From UBA11524 sp964383815 (GTDB taxonomy: Bacteria; Bacillota; Clostridia; Christensenellales; Aristaeellaceae), in NCBI GenBank assembly GCA_964383815.1, contig CAYLIC010000032.1:1-27067 (forward strand): a stretch of 27,067 bases of DNA. Direction: 5' to 3'. The translations under genes were made by a program, and so were the position numbers. Below the pieces are notes generated by a model, which did no database searches, had not been told where the DNA came from, and worked only from the letters and a program-made list of their open reading frames with translations. Below, piece after piece: positions 1 to 7,897 of the stretch. Every line of letters begins with the position of its first letter. Positions within the stretch are counted from its first letter, which is position 1.

Positions 1-1
1 G

Positions 2-55
2 GAGAATCAGCCACCGGCTTCTCTGGGCCTGGCGTACTTCCGGGAGGAGCGGTAA
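2..55 (+). CDS. C-terminal end of an unidentified protein (5' cut by window edge)
   Basis: The second forward frame is open from the left edge and ends at a TAA at 53-55, reading ENQPPASLGLAYFREER. It stops 8 bases before a strong terminator hairpin, which is what the end of a real gene would look like. Only about 17 residues are visible, so no family can be named, and the other frames cannot be fully excluded. Confidence 0.4.
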   Translation, partial: ENQPPASLGLAYFREER

Positions 56-63
56 ACCATGAT

Positions 64-104
64 AAAACCTCCATGCTTACAAAAGGTATGGAGGTTTTGT
101 TTTG
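64..104 (+). terminator. Rho-independent terminator, probably bidirectional
   Basis: AAAACCTCCAT (64-74) and ATGGAGGTTTT (88-98) form a perfect 11-bp stem with a 13-nt loop, followed by GTTTTG. It would end the gene entering from the left. Read on the minus strand the stem also ends in TTTTAT, so it may end the minus-strand two-component transcript as well. Confidence 0.8.
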
Positions 105-394
105 CAAAGGTTTGTGTTGGTTATACACGCCGGATGCCCTGAACCATTTCGTAACAACGACGCACAATGTGTCAATGTCCTGGGCAGAGCGGCTGGCCAG
201 CAGGATGGTCTTGCATTGGGCGTTGGCACCCTTGCCCGGCTCGGCCAGCGCCTCCAGGGCCTGTCATTCATGACGCAAACCGGCTCATACCCGGCCGCCT
301 GCAGGTTGCCTTCAATCCGCCGGGAAATGGGCGGATCGTCCTCCACGATGTGCTTCCGTTTTTCTATGAAATCTTCTCCCAACCAGTACAACAC
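105..394 (-). pseudogene. Response-regulator receiver domain relic (frameshifted, shortened)
   Basis: Read on the minus strand, the stretch KHIVEDDPPISRRIEGNLQ followed by AAGYEPVCV is a clear receiver-domain start, with the acidic EDD pocket and helix 1. After VMND the reading fails. Changing frame by one missing base gives ALEALAEPGKGANAQC and then TILLASRSAQDIDTL, which resembles the strand-helix regions that follow in receivers. The stretch that should hold the phosphorylated aspartate is absent. The expected start codon reads ATA at 365-367. It lies directly downstream of the intact response regulator on the same strand. I infer a decayed second regulator gene; the exact limits are uncertain. 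Confidence 0.55.
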
Positions 395-435
395 CCGGGA
401 ATGTCTGGCATGAATGCGGGGAGGTAAACGGAGGG

Positions 436-1128
436 TTAGGGTTTGTGTTCATCAGAATAGCGAGAAATTAATTCAAAAAGTGACAGGCTATTAAGGTGAT
501 CGACAACTTGACGGATATCGCTTGCATGGAATTTCTTCAAAATGTGATGGATGTGGGAGCGAAGAGTGGAGGGTTCAATGAAGCGGCAGGCGCATATTTC
601 TTTGCGCGTCAGGCCTCGCTGAAGATCCAGCAGCACGTCAATCTCGGTGCGGGTCAAGGTTTGAACAATGTTCAGTACATACAATAGGCTGGCTTCTCTT
701 TCGCGTACACGCCGAAACTCGGCTTTGAGTTTCTTCGCTACGTCTGACCGCAGGGTCAGCGTGCCATGATAAGCTTCCTTCACCGTGCGGATGAGCGCTT
801 GGGGTGAGGATGTTTTGAGTAGGTAGTCTGTTGCACCGTATTGAAAGGCTGTGAAGAGCAACTCATCGTGGCTGTAAACGGTCAGCATGAGAATAATCAT
901 GTCAGGTAGACGAGCCATGATTTCTTTTACTGCGTTTAGGCCGGCCTTCTTGCTCTCCATTTCAATATCCATCAGGATAACGTCGGGGTGGTGCTTTAGA
1001 GCCAGTGCCACAGCTTCCTGCCCACTGGAAACATCACAGACGACCTGAATTTCATCATCTGCATTCAGAATGCGTATATATCGTTGTCGGATGGGTTCCA
1101 TGTCTTCTGCAACCATGACACGAATCAT
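436..1128 (-). CDS. NarL/LuxR-type two-component response regulator
   Basis: This 230-residue cytoplasmic regulator has an N-terminal receiver with acidic pocket E8-D9, phosphoacceptor D54 in VILMDIEM, a conserved Thr in MLTVYS and the Lys in DYLLKTSSP. The C-terminal part from about residue 160 (LTRTEIDVLLDLQRGLTRKE, then PSTLRSHIHHILKKF) is a LuxR-like helix-turn-helix that binds DNA on phosphorylation. A charged linker near residues 125-150 joins the two. The gene starts 12 bases after the histidine kinase gene, so the two form one operon and presumably one signalling pair. The divergent sugar transporter operon is the obvious target by position. Pairing with a NarL-type rather than an AraC-type regulator is less usual for sugar-linked systems. 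Confidence 0.9.
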   Translation of the reverse strand: MIRVMVAEDMEPIRQRYIRILNADDEIQVVCDVSSGQEAVALALKHHPDVILMDIEMESKKAGLNAVKEIMARLPDMIILMLTVYSHDELLFTAFQYGATDYLLKTSSPQALIRTVKEAYHGTLTLRSDVAKKLKAEFRRVREREASLLYVLNIVQTLTRTEIDVLLDLQRGLTRKEICACRFIEPSTLRSHIHHILKKFHASDIRQVVDHLNSLSLFELISRYSDEHKP

Positions 1129-1140
1129 TGCTGTCCTCCT

Positions 1141-2652
1141 TTAAGGCTCCTCTGCCTCGTCCAGCCAAGGAAGAAGAAGGTGAACCACCGCACCCTCGCC
1201 TGGGGCGTTCTCCATGCTGATGCTCCCACCGTGGGCACGGATGATGCGGTAGACCAACGAAAGGCTGATGCCCCAGTTTTTCTGAATTGGTTTTGTGGAG
1301 GTGAAGGGGGTGAACAGCCGCGGTAACACGTCAGGATCAATGCCAGTGCCGTGGTCTCGCAAAGCGATGATGTAGTAGCCTGCTTCCCGGGAAACGCTTA
1401 TTTCCAACCGCCACCGTTCCCTTGGAAGGGAGAGGCTGGCTTCAATGGCATTGCGCAGCAAATCTTCAAGACAGAGGAGGAAATATTCCCTGTCTAACAA
1501 TAGTTTGGGGTTTTCTTCAGGGAGGGAAACCTGAAAGTCTTGCAGTTGGTTATGCAGGCGTTCAAGCACCTGATTCAGGGGTTCCATGAGTCGGATGGGA
1601 CAAAGATGCAAGGTACCTTGCCGGGTACTTTGATACATCTCGTCCAGCCGGGTGTATAGGCTATCGCACCTGTGCTGTAGGTTTTGCAGCGCGGTGCTGC
1701 TTTCCTCAACAGGCAAGGTTAGCAGTTCCAGTTCGGCAGAAAAAGCCAGCAGCTCGTTTTTCATGTAATGGCAAAAGGCCTTGGAGGTGGTGGTAGCAGC
1801 ATCAATCTTTTGGGTAATGGCGAGTTGATCGTTCGCAACTTTTCTGGCAAGCCGTAGCCGCCAGAGAATAAAGAATGCGATGACGACAATGGCCAAGCAA
1901 TTAACCAGCATAACAGCGGTGTACAGGCTGCCGGTGCGGCTGAAGGGTAAAGAATTGTAAGTTACGAAGCCATTAGCAACCAAGGAAACCCGGGTCAGGG
2001 GCCTGGGCAACATAAGCAGCAGGGGAATGTTGAATGGGAAAAGCACCGCGCAGCCGATGGCAACGGGCAAGTTTTGAATGCGCAAGGTGTGCAGTGTGGT
2101 GCGGCGCGCGGCGAAAAAGAGCATACTGGCCGCGCTTGAAAGCAGAAGCAGGAAGTTACCTGTAAAGAAGGTCCTGTGCAGAATCTGCTCAACATGGTGA
2201 AAGGTGTGGGCGTCCATCAGCGCAGGGTAGCATAACTGATACACGTGATTGTACACAAAAGGATCAAACAGCAATAACTGCATGAGAAACCATCCATTTA
2301 TCCCAAAGATGCATGCCCGGTACCAAGTTTTTTTGCTTTGTTGGGTGAAGGTGAGAGAAAAGCGTACTAAAAAATAGAAAAAGCCAATAGCGCTGGCGTT
2401 CAGCCCACGGATAAGCATTTCTTTTTTCACCGGCAGAAAGACCAAACGGCGAAAAAGGGCCTTGTCTACAAGAAAATAGCTGGAGATGGCCTCATAATAA
2501 TAGGCATCCTTGGCGATATACATCACGCAAAGGTATGTGCACAGCCATTTGCATACAACCAAGGCGAAAAAGTGCCAAGGCGCGCGCCCACGGCGGCAGT
2601 ACGAAAGCATCCATACGAGGATGATTAAGTGAATGATTCCTTCGTAGAGCAT
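1141..2652 (-). CDS. Multi-pass membrane sensor histidine kinase
   Basis: 503 residues. The first ~285 are strongly hydrophobic, with roughly seven or eight membrane segments and little extracytoplasmic sequence, so sensing is probably within the membrane or through a partner. A dimerisation/phosphoacceptor helix follows, with FCHYMKNELLAF holding candidate phospho-His H295. The C-terminal GHKL ATPase has the N box (LLRNAIEASLSL), the G1 box (DHGTGIDPDVLPRLFTPF) and the G2-type segment NWGISLSLVYRIIRAHGG. The start at 2652 has an AAAGG ribosome site about 8 bases upstream. It is transcribed with the response regulator and away from the sugar transporter operon; a sugar-related signal is inferred from that context only. 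Confidence 0.88.
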   Translation of the reverse strand: MLYEGIIHLIILVWMLSYCRRGRAPWHFFALVVCKWLCTYLCVMYIAKDAYYYEAISSYFLVDKALFRRLVFLPVKKEMLIRGLNASAIGFFYFLVRFSLTFTQQSKKTWYRACIFGINGWFLMQLLLFDPFVYNHVYQLCYPALMDAHTFHHVEQILHRTFFTGNFLLLLSSAASMLFFAARRTTLHTLRIQNLPVAIGCAVLFPFNIPLLLMLPRPLTRVSLVANGFVTYNSLPFSRTGSLYTAVMLVNCLAIVVIAFFILWRLRLARKVANDQLAITQKIDAATTTSKAFCHYMKNELLAFSAELELLTLPVEESSTALQNLQHRCDSLYTRLDEMYQSTRQGTLHLCPIRLMEPLNQVLERLHNQLQDFQVSLPEENPKLLLDREYFLLCLEDLLRNAIEASLSLPRERWRLEISVSREAGYYIIALRDHGTGIDPDVLPRLFTPFTSTKPIQKNWGISLSLVYRIIRAHGGSISMENAPGEGAVVHLLLPWLDEAEEP

Positions 2653-2695
2653 GTCTTTTTCCTTTCATGGCTTGAGTTTGATGGCTTTTGACTTC

Positions 2696-2724
2696 ATTAT
2701 AAATCGAAGCGGAATGGGATGCAA
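2696..2724 (-). promoter_or_regulatory. Sigma-A-type promoter for the histidine kinase operon
   Basis: On the minus strand TTGCAT (2719-2724) and TATAAT (2696-2701) are separated by exactly 17 bases and lie 44 bases upstream of the kinase start. The -10 is a perfect consensus. Confidence 0.65.
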
Positions 2725-2776
2725 CCCAATGACCGCTGATTTTTTCTACACGCCTGCTGATTTTATTTCCATCTAT

Positions 2777-2802
2777 GCAGCGAGAAAAAGCTGCTTTACA
2801 AT
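2777..2802 (+). promoter_or_regulatory. Possible promoter/operator of the sugar ABC operon
   Basis: TACAAT at 2797-2802 is a plausible -10 about 57 bases before the solute-binding protein start, but I see no good -35. Instead, GCAGC-N8-GCTGC (2777-2781 and 2790-2794) occupies the -35 region. A poor -35 with a dyad over it is typical of an activator-dependent promoter, so this could be the regulator's binding site. That is inference. Confidence 0.35.
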
Positions 2803-2858
2803 AAAACCAAGAAAAACGCCTGGCGTGAGCTGCAGACGAAAGGAAAGGAAGGCTTGCC

Positions 2859-4088
2859 ATGAAGAAAACCTTGTCTCTGGTGTTGGCCATGCTTATGCTA
2901 CTGGCTGCATTCCCTACCCTGGCGGAAGAAACCGTAACACTGCAATACTATATCTGGGATAATGAGGAGTCCTACATTCGCCCGGTTGTGGAAACGTGGA
3001 ATGCTGCAAACCCAACGGTTCAGGTAGAGCTGAATGTGATTCCAAGCGATGATTACGACAGCAAAATTAAGGTGTTGCTGTCTTCAAAGGGCTCGGTGGA
3101 TGTGCTGGGCGTGCGTACTTTGTCTGAGGTTGCGATGTTTGCAGGTAACAAGTCTATTCCGGATTTGACTGACCGTATTGCAGCCAGCGGGCTGGATGTT
3201 ACGGCCTATGGTGCTCTGTGGAATGGCGCTGCGGTTGATGGACGCTACTATGCGTTGCCCACCCGCAGTACGGCCTGGATGCTGTTTTACAATAAGGACA
3301 TTTTCGATGCCGCTAACTTGCCTTATCCCGAACACTTGACCTGGGATGAATACGCTCAGCTGGCTATTCAGCTGACAGGCGGTGAAGGCATGGACAAGGT
3401 TTACGGTGGATACATGGTCAACTGGGAAATGATGTTCATGTCTACTCAACATGGCGTGTATTTGACTGATGATGACACGACTTACTTGCGCCAGTCCCTT
3501 GAGTACCTCAACAAAATCTATAACGAGGATGGTTCCCATCTGAGCTATGCTGAAATGTCTTCCTTGGGCACCAGCCCCACTGCCGAGTTTGAGGCTGGCC
3601 GCTGCGCCATGGAAATGAACGGCGAATGGTTGATTACCAGCTTGATGAATGACACGAAGGCTGGTAAGACCGATGTGAATTGGGGCGTAACCTACATGCC
3701 AGTGCCTGAGGGCGTGGAGCCTGGTACGACTTGGGGTCAGCTGACCTTTGCCACCATCGCCAACGATTCCAAACATCCTGACGAAGCTTTTAGCTTCCTG
3801 AAGTTCCTCTGCGGTGAAGAAGGCTCTAGCATTCTGGCACAGCACAGCATTATTCCGGCCTATTCTTCCGATACCGTGCGGGATAGCTATATTGCATCTA
3901 CTGGCCGGGAGGACCTGGGTATCATCTTCTCCTTTAACCGCATTCAGGAGCAGCCAGCACTGCGCACTTTCAACGAGGTGCTGAATGCCTACAACGAATG
4001 GGCGGGCCTGTACCTGATTGGCGAAAAGACGCTGGATGAGGCCATGGCAGGCTTTGAAGCACAGCGTGCACAAATTTTCGCAAACTGA
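2859..4088 (+). CDS. Extracellular solute-binding protein of a sugar ABC transporter (family 1)
   Basis: 409 residues, the usual length for this family. The N-terminus (MKKT, then a hydrophobic run, then FPTLA/EE) is a Sec signal peptide. The mature part starts VTLQYYIWD and has the family features WDEYAQLA, FEAGRCAMEMNGEW and DEAFSFLKFLCGEEG, as in MalE/UgpB-like binding proteins. An AAGGAAGG ribosome site precedes the start. There is no lipobox cysteine, which is odd for a Gram-positive binding protein. It is the first gene of an operon with two permeases and a glycosidase and is divergent from a two-component system. The ligand is probably an oligosaccharide, inferred from the downstream GH43-like enzyme. 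Confidence 0.92.
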   Translation: MKKTLSLVLAMLMLLAAFPTLAEETVTLQYYIWDNEESYIRPVVETWNAANPTVQVELNVIPSDDYDSKIKVLLSSKGSVDVLGVRTLSEVAMFAGNKSIPDLTDRIAASGLDVTAYGALWNGAAVDGRYYALPTRSTAWMLFYNKDIFDAANLPYPEHLTWDEYAQLAIQLTGGEGMDKVYGGYMVNWEMMFMSTQHGVYLTDDDTTYLRQSLEYLNKIYNEDGSHLSYAEMSSLGTSPTAEFEAGRCAMEMNGEWLITSLMNDTKAGKTDVNWGVTYMPVPEGVEPGTTWGQLTFATIANDSKHPDEAFSFLKFLCGEEGSSILAQHSIIPAYSSDTVRDSYIASTGREDLGIIFSFNRIQEQPALRTFNEVLNAYNEWAGLYLIGEKTLDEAMAGFEAQRAQIFAN

Positions 4089-4104
4089 GCGGATGGATGA
4101 GCAT

Positions 4105-4130
4105 GAGGGTCGTGCAGGTGCACGACCCTC
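4105..4130 (+). promoter_or_regulatory. Perfect intercistronic hairpin between binding-protein and permease genes
   Basis: GAGGGTCGTGC (4105-4115) and GCACGACCCTC (4120-4130) form an 11-bp perfect stem with loop AGGT, 16 bases after the binding-protein stop. No T-run follows, so it is not a standard terminator. Such hairpins after binding-protein genes (as between malE and malF) commonly protect the upstream message and allow excess binding protein. Confidence 0.7.
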
Positions 4131-4157
4131 AAATTCCATCGAGAAAGGAAACTGCCT

Positions 4158-5060
4158 ATGCAGATAAAGGTGAATGGCAAGCGCAGGCACATTCCCCAAC
4201 AGTGGATTGCCGGCTATTTGTTTGTATTGCCCAATTTTGTTGGCTTTCTAATTTTCTCAATGATACCTGCCGTACTGGGTTTTGCAATCAGCTTTACGAA
4301 TTATGACGGCTATCAAACATTTGATTTTGTTGGCTTGCAGAATTATGTTCGCATGTTCTCGGATGAGTATTTTCTTGTGTCCCTCAAGAACAATGTGATT
4401 TACACTTGTCTCAGTGTGCCGTTAACCCTGGTCTTTGCCCTGCTGCTGGCACAAATGCTGAACAGAAAAATCCCTTTGGCCGGGGCCTTTAAAACGGTGT
4501 GTTATTTTCCGTACATTACGTCCATGGTAGCTGTGGGCGTGGTGTTTCAGCTGCTGTTCAATCCGCGCCTGGGGCCCATAAACATGGTTTTGCGCGCTGC
4601 GGGCGTAAGCAATCCACCTGGTTGGCTTACCTCCACCACTTGGGCGCTGTATGCGGTTATCCTGGTGGGGGTATGGAAGCAAACTGGATACTATATGCTG
4701 CTGTTCTTGGCCGGGCTGAAGGGCATACCGAAACCCTTGTATGAGTCGGCAGATATCGATGGTGCAGGAGGTATCCGTCAGTTCTTCTCTATCACGCTGC
4801 CCATGCTATCGCCGACGATCTTCCTGGTATCGGTGCTGTCCATCATTTCTTCTTTCCAGGTATTTGATTTGGTTGCCGTGATGACCAATGGTGGGCCTGG
4901 ACGAGCTACCAATGTGCTGGTCTATCGCATTTACCAGGAAGGATTTGAGTACTCCCGTTTTGGTTACGCCTCGGCAATGGCCTATTTTCTGTTTATGATT
5001 ATACTTATTGTTACGCTGATTCAGTTCCGCGGGCAAAAGAATTGGGTCACATACGAGTAA
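4158..5060 (+). CDS. Sugar ABC transporter permease, MalF-type
   Basis: 300 residues with about six membrane helices, beginning after a short basic stretch with GYLFVLPNFVGFLIFSMIPA. The ATPase-contact (EAA-like) loop is visible as LYESADIDGAGGIRQFFSI followed by TLPML. Length and loop match inner-membrane permeases of the carbohydrate CUT1 type. A GAGAAAGGAAACTGCCT ribosome region precedes the ATG at 4158. It would pair with the next gene to form the translocation channel. No ATPase subunit is encoded nearby. Confidence 0.92.
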   Translation: MQIKVNGKRRHIPQQWIAGYLFVLPNFVGFLIFSMIPAVLGFAISFTNYDGYQTFDFVGLQNYVRMFSDEYFLVSLKNNVIYTCLSVPLTLVFALLLAQMLNRKIPLAGAFKTVCYFPYITSMVAVGVVFQLLFNPRLGPINMVLRAAGVSNPPGWLTSTTWALYAVILVGVWKQTGYYMLLFLAGLKGIPKPLYESADIDGAGGIRQFFSITLPMLSPTIFLVSVLSIISSFQVFDLVAVMTNGGPGRATNVLVYRIYQEGFEYSRFGYASAMAYFLFMIILIVTLIQFRGQKNWVTYE

Positions 5061-5072
5061 GGAGGTTCCGCT

Positions 5073-5945
5073 ATGGTGTTTGTTCGTTTTGGCAATTCTG
5101 CAAAGCGGCTCTCTCCGCGAAAAGTGAAGCGCTTTTGCTGGACAAGCCTACGTTTTGCCGGACTATGCTTGGTTTCGTTCGTGATGGTGATACCGTTTTT
5201 ATGGATGCTCTCATCCTCTTTCAAATACGATAGGGAGATATTCTCTTACCCAATTCAGTGGATTCCAGAAACATTCAGGTTTTCAAACTATGTTGAGGTA
5301 TGGTCACGCTTGCCTTTTCTGACGTACTACTTCAACACTTTCAAAATAGCAGCATTGAGCACCTTGGGCCGGTTGACCCTTAGCTCATTGGCGGCGTATT
5401 CCTTCTCTAAACTAAACTATCCTGGAAGAGATAAGCTGTTTTTGTGCTATCTGGCAACCATGATGATTCCGTGGCATGCAACCATGATTCCTCAATTTCT
5501 TGTAAATCGCAGCCTGGGCCTGTACGGCACACATGAGGTACTGATTTTGATGGCCATGTTCAACGCGTTTGGTGTGTTTTTGCTACGTCAATTTATGATG
5601 GGGATTCCGGACGAGCTGTGCCAGGCGGCTCGCATTGATGGTTGCAGCGAGATGCGTATTTATTCAAGTATCATTCTACCCTTGTCCAAGCCTGGCCTGG
5701 CCACCCTGACTGTGATGACTTTTACCTCCGTGTGGAATGATTATCTTGCACCAATGATTTACTTGGACAAGCAGGAAATGCGCACCATCCAAATTGGTCT
5801 TACGGCATTTAAGTCTACCTATAACACGGAGTACGGCCTGCTGATGGCGGGAACCGTTTGCTCACTGCTGCCCATTGTTGTTATCTATATTTTTGCCCAG
5901 CGCTACCTGGTGGAGGGCATGAGCTTTACAGGCGTGAAAGGGTAA
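5073..5945 (+). CDS. Sugar ABC transporter permease, MalG-type
   Basis: 290 residues and six predicted membrane helices, the first in SFVMVIPFLWMLSSSFK, typical of MalG-type permeases. The EAA-like loop is CQAARIDGCSEMRIYSSIIL ending in PLSKP. It starts 12 bases after the upstream permease, with an AAGGAGG ribosome site overlapping that gene's stop region. The C-terminus RYLVEGMSFTGVKG matches the family's usual ending. It forms the heterodimeric channel with the preceding gene. Confidence 0.92.
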   Translation: MVFVRFGNSAKRLSPRKVKRFCWTSLRFAGLCLVSFVMVIPFLWMLSSSFKYDREIFSYPIQWIPETFRFSNYVEVWSRLPFLTYYFNTFKIAALSTLGRLTLSSLAAYSFSKLNYPGRDKLFLCYLATMMIPWHATMIPQFLVNRSLGLYGTHEVLILMAMFNAFGVFLLRQFMMGIPDELCQAARIDGCSEMRIYSSIILPLSKPGLATLTVMTFTSVWNDYLAPMIYLDKQEMRTIQIGLTAFKSTYNTEYGLLMAGTVCSLLPIVVIYIFAQRYLVEGMSFTGVKG

Positions 5946-5960
5946 AGGAGGGACAAGCGC

Positions 5961-7337
5961 GTGCGTACATATTGCAATCCCCTTTATGTTGAGGACTATC
6001 CGCGGGGCGTGGGTGGAGAAGCTGACCGAGAAACGGCCGCTGATTATCGCTCCTTAGCGGATCCGGAAGTCATTCGCTGGAATGGACAATGGTATATGTT
6101 TCCGACGTACCGGCTGGCCTATGTTTCCGATGATATGGTTCATTGGCATAGCCTGCCGGTAGAGCCGGAGGATGTTGGCCCGGCACCAACGGTGATGATA
6201 CACCAAGGTAAATGCTATCTTTCAGGCGGTGACGGGCCGCTCTATGTTGGTGATACACCGGAAGGTCCGTTTTGCTTGCTGGGCTATTTTAGACTTCCGA
6301 ATGGTCAAACGGTAAAGCTACGGGATACTATGCTTTTTGCTGATGACGATGGACGAGTCTACCTGTATTGGGGTTTGGGTAAAGATGGCATATATGGTGT
6401 AGAACTCTCACCCCAGGACCTGACTCAAATGCTCGATCAGCCCAGACAGTTGATTGCCTTCCACCCGGAACACTCGTGGGAACGCTTCGGAGAATACAAT
6501 CAGTCCTATGGGCAAACATACCTGGAAGGCGCCTATCTATTGAAGGAGAATAGACGTTATTACTTAATCTATTCGGCCCCGGGAACGTGCTATGGCACTT
6601 ATTGCCTGGCGGCTTATGTCTCGGATGAGGGCCCACTGAGCGGATTTGTGTGTCAGAAAAGAAATCCGATCCTTTCAGGCCGGCAAGGGCTTATCCGAGG
6701 GCCAGGACATGGAAGCTTCACCCATGGGCCTGATAGCGGGCTTTGGTGCTATTACACCATGGTTTTGTGCCATCATCACAAATATGAACGGCGCATAGGC
6801 ATGGATCGGGCTGGAATTGACGAACATGGTGAGCTATATGTGGAAGGCCCCACATGCATTCCGCAACCGGCACCTGGGGAAACTGAACACACAAATTGGT
6901 TGCCGCTGACAGCGGGCAATCCCACTTGTTCCACCAGTTGCGCCCCGGGCAGGGATAGCTTGTATGCGGTGGATGAGCATATGTTGACTTGGTGGCAGCC
7001 TGCAATAGACGACCCCGCACCTACGCTAATCGTTTCACTCCGGGCTGAATATCGGGTGGAGAGCCTGCGAATTATCTGGCGTGATGTGGGGTTGGACTAC
7101 GATGCAGGTCGATTGCCAGGTCCGTTCCACTTTTGTGTTGATGGGTTAACACCAGATGGCTGGACGGCACTGCTGGAAAATGGCGATAGTCTGAAAGATA
7201 TAAGCTGCTTTTATGGGCATTGCTCACCAAAGGTTTGCAGATCAGTTCGATTGCGTATCCTTGCCTGGCCTGCCGGGATTGCACCTGGAGTGATTGATTT
7301 CACGGCATTTGGTACCTTTGTCGGGGATGAGGAATGA
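5961..7337 (+). CDS. GH43-like beta-propeller glycosidase with C-terminal beta-sandwich (cytoplasmic)
   Basis: 458 residues, starting at GTG behind AAAGGAGGG (5944-5952). There is no signal peptide, so it acts in the cytoplasm. The N-terminal ~320 residues resemble a five-bladed GH43/GH117-type propeller: candidate catalytic base D34 in LADPEVIRW, second acid D122 in RDTMLFADDDGRVYLYW, and candidate acid E189 in LEGAYLLKENRRYYLIYS. The last ~130 residues look like a discoidin/F5-8C-like sandwich (VESLRIIWRDVGLDY...FHFCVDG). It ends the ABC operon 15 bases after the permease and probably cleaves the imported oligosaccharide, perhaps an arabinoside or xyloside. Specificity cannot be told from sequence alone. 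Confidence 0.82.
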   Translation: MRTYCNPLYVEDYPRGVGGEADRETAADYRSLADPEVIRWNGQWYMFPTYRLAYVSDDMVHWHSLPVEPEDVGPAPTVMIHQGKCYLSGGDGPLYVGDTPEGPFCLLGYFRLPNGQTVKLRDTMLFADDDGRVYLYWGLGKDGIYGVELSPQDLTQMLDQPRQLIAFHPEHSWERFGEYNQSYGQTYLEGAYLLKENRRYYLIYSAPGTCYGTYCLAAYVSDEGPLSGFVCQKRNPILSGRQGLIRGPGHGSFTHGPDSGLWCYYTMVLCHHHKYERRIGMDRAGIDEHGELYVEGPTCIPQPAPGETEHTNWLPLTAGNPTCSTSCAPGRDSLYAVDEHMLTWWQPAIDDPAPTLIVSLRAEYRVESLRIIWRDVGLDYDAGRLPGPFHFCVDGLTPDGWTALLENGDSLKDISCFYGHCSPKVCRSVRLRILAWPAGIAPGVIDFTAFGTFVGDEE

Positions 7338-7345
7338 AACGGTTG

Positions 7346-7390
7346 AAAAAAGCCGGGCCAGCATGGCGAAATGTCACGCAGACCCGGCTT
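7346..7390 (-). terminator. Minus-strand terminator hairpin downstream of no recognisable gene
   Basis: On the minus strand AAGCCGGGTC and GGCCCGGCTT (from 7381-7390 and 7350-7359) form a 10-bp stem with one G-U pair, followed by four further T residues. On the plus strand the stem has a C-A mismatch and no T-run, so minus-strand use is favoured, although it may also stop transcription of the GH43 operon. Confidence 0.55.
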
Positions 7391-7770
7391 ATATTGATGA
7401 ATAACCATGAGCCAACACTTTTCATGGATACCATTGATGGTGCCGGGCTTGTGGTGAAACGCCAAGGAACGGCATGCGAAATATGCACTATGCGAACAAC
7501 AAATGCTGGCAGAAGAAACGGGAACGCATTAGCTGCTCTGTACCAAAAGAACAAATACGCCAGTAGCATTACCAGTGCGAAGTCGAGTGACGCTGGTCTG
7601 AAAGAACGAACACTGCTATAAAAACAAAAATTTAGATAGACCATAAAAGCTGCACCGCACATGATGGCACAAAAGAACAATAAGGGCTGAAAGAAGGAAT
7701 TCGGGCGAGTTTCATCATCTGTTTTGCAATATTCAAGTCACAGTTGTTCGTTTCGCTGCACTGCGGACGG

Positions 7771-7805
7771 AAAAATGGCGGAGCTTCCTTTCGTTGCTCC
7801 GCCAT
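7771..7805 (-). terminator. Terminator of the PNPOx-like gene
   Basis: ATGGCGGAGC (7775-7784) and GCTCCGCCAT (7796-7805) form a perfect 10-bp stem with an 11-nt loop. On the minus strand it runs into TTTTT, about 95 bases beyond the stop of the flavoprotein gene. Confidence 0.8.
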
Positions 7806-7897
7806 AACGCATTTATTGGGTATTACGATTTATCAACTTTGTTGCTTTCCATGGGCACAGCGCTGGAGCTTGACATGCACGCTTTTGAGCCGTGCTA

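Larger units (their letters stand above)
7338..7897. other. Gene-poor stretch between two blocks of different base composition
   Basis: I see no convincing gene here. The longest open stretch is on the minus strand (open up to about 7737, running left to 7300). It is hydrophobic in two segments (MFFCAIMCGAAFMVYLNFCF and LDFALVMLLAYLFFWYR) but lacks a good ribosome site, overlaps the end of the GH43 gene, and its second half looks random. It could be the relic of a small membrane protein. Two minus-strand terminators lie in the stretch and are listed separately. Confidence 0.4.

Noticed and set aside
7334..7621. Possible small plus-strand gene overlapping the GH43 stop codon (95 codons)
   Set aside because: GAGGA sits directly against the ATG, the product has no recognisable features, and it runs through the terminator-like hairpin at 7350-7390.
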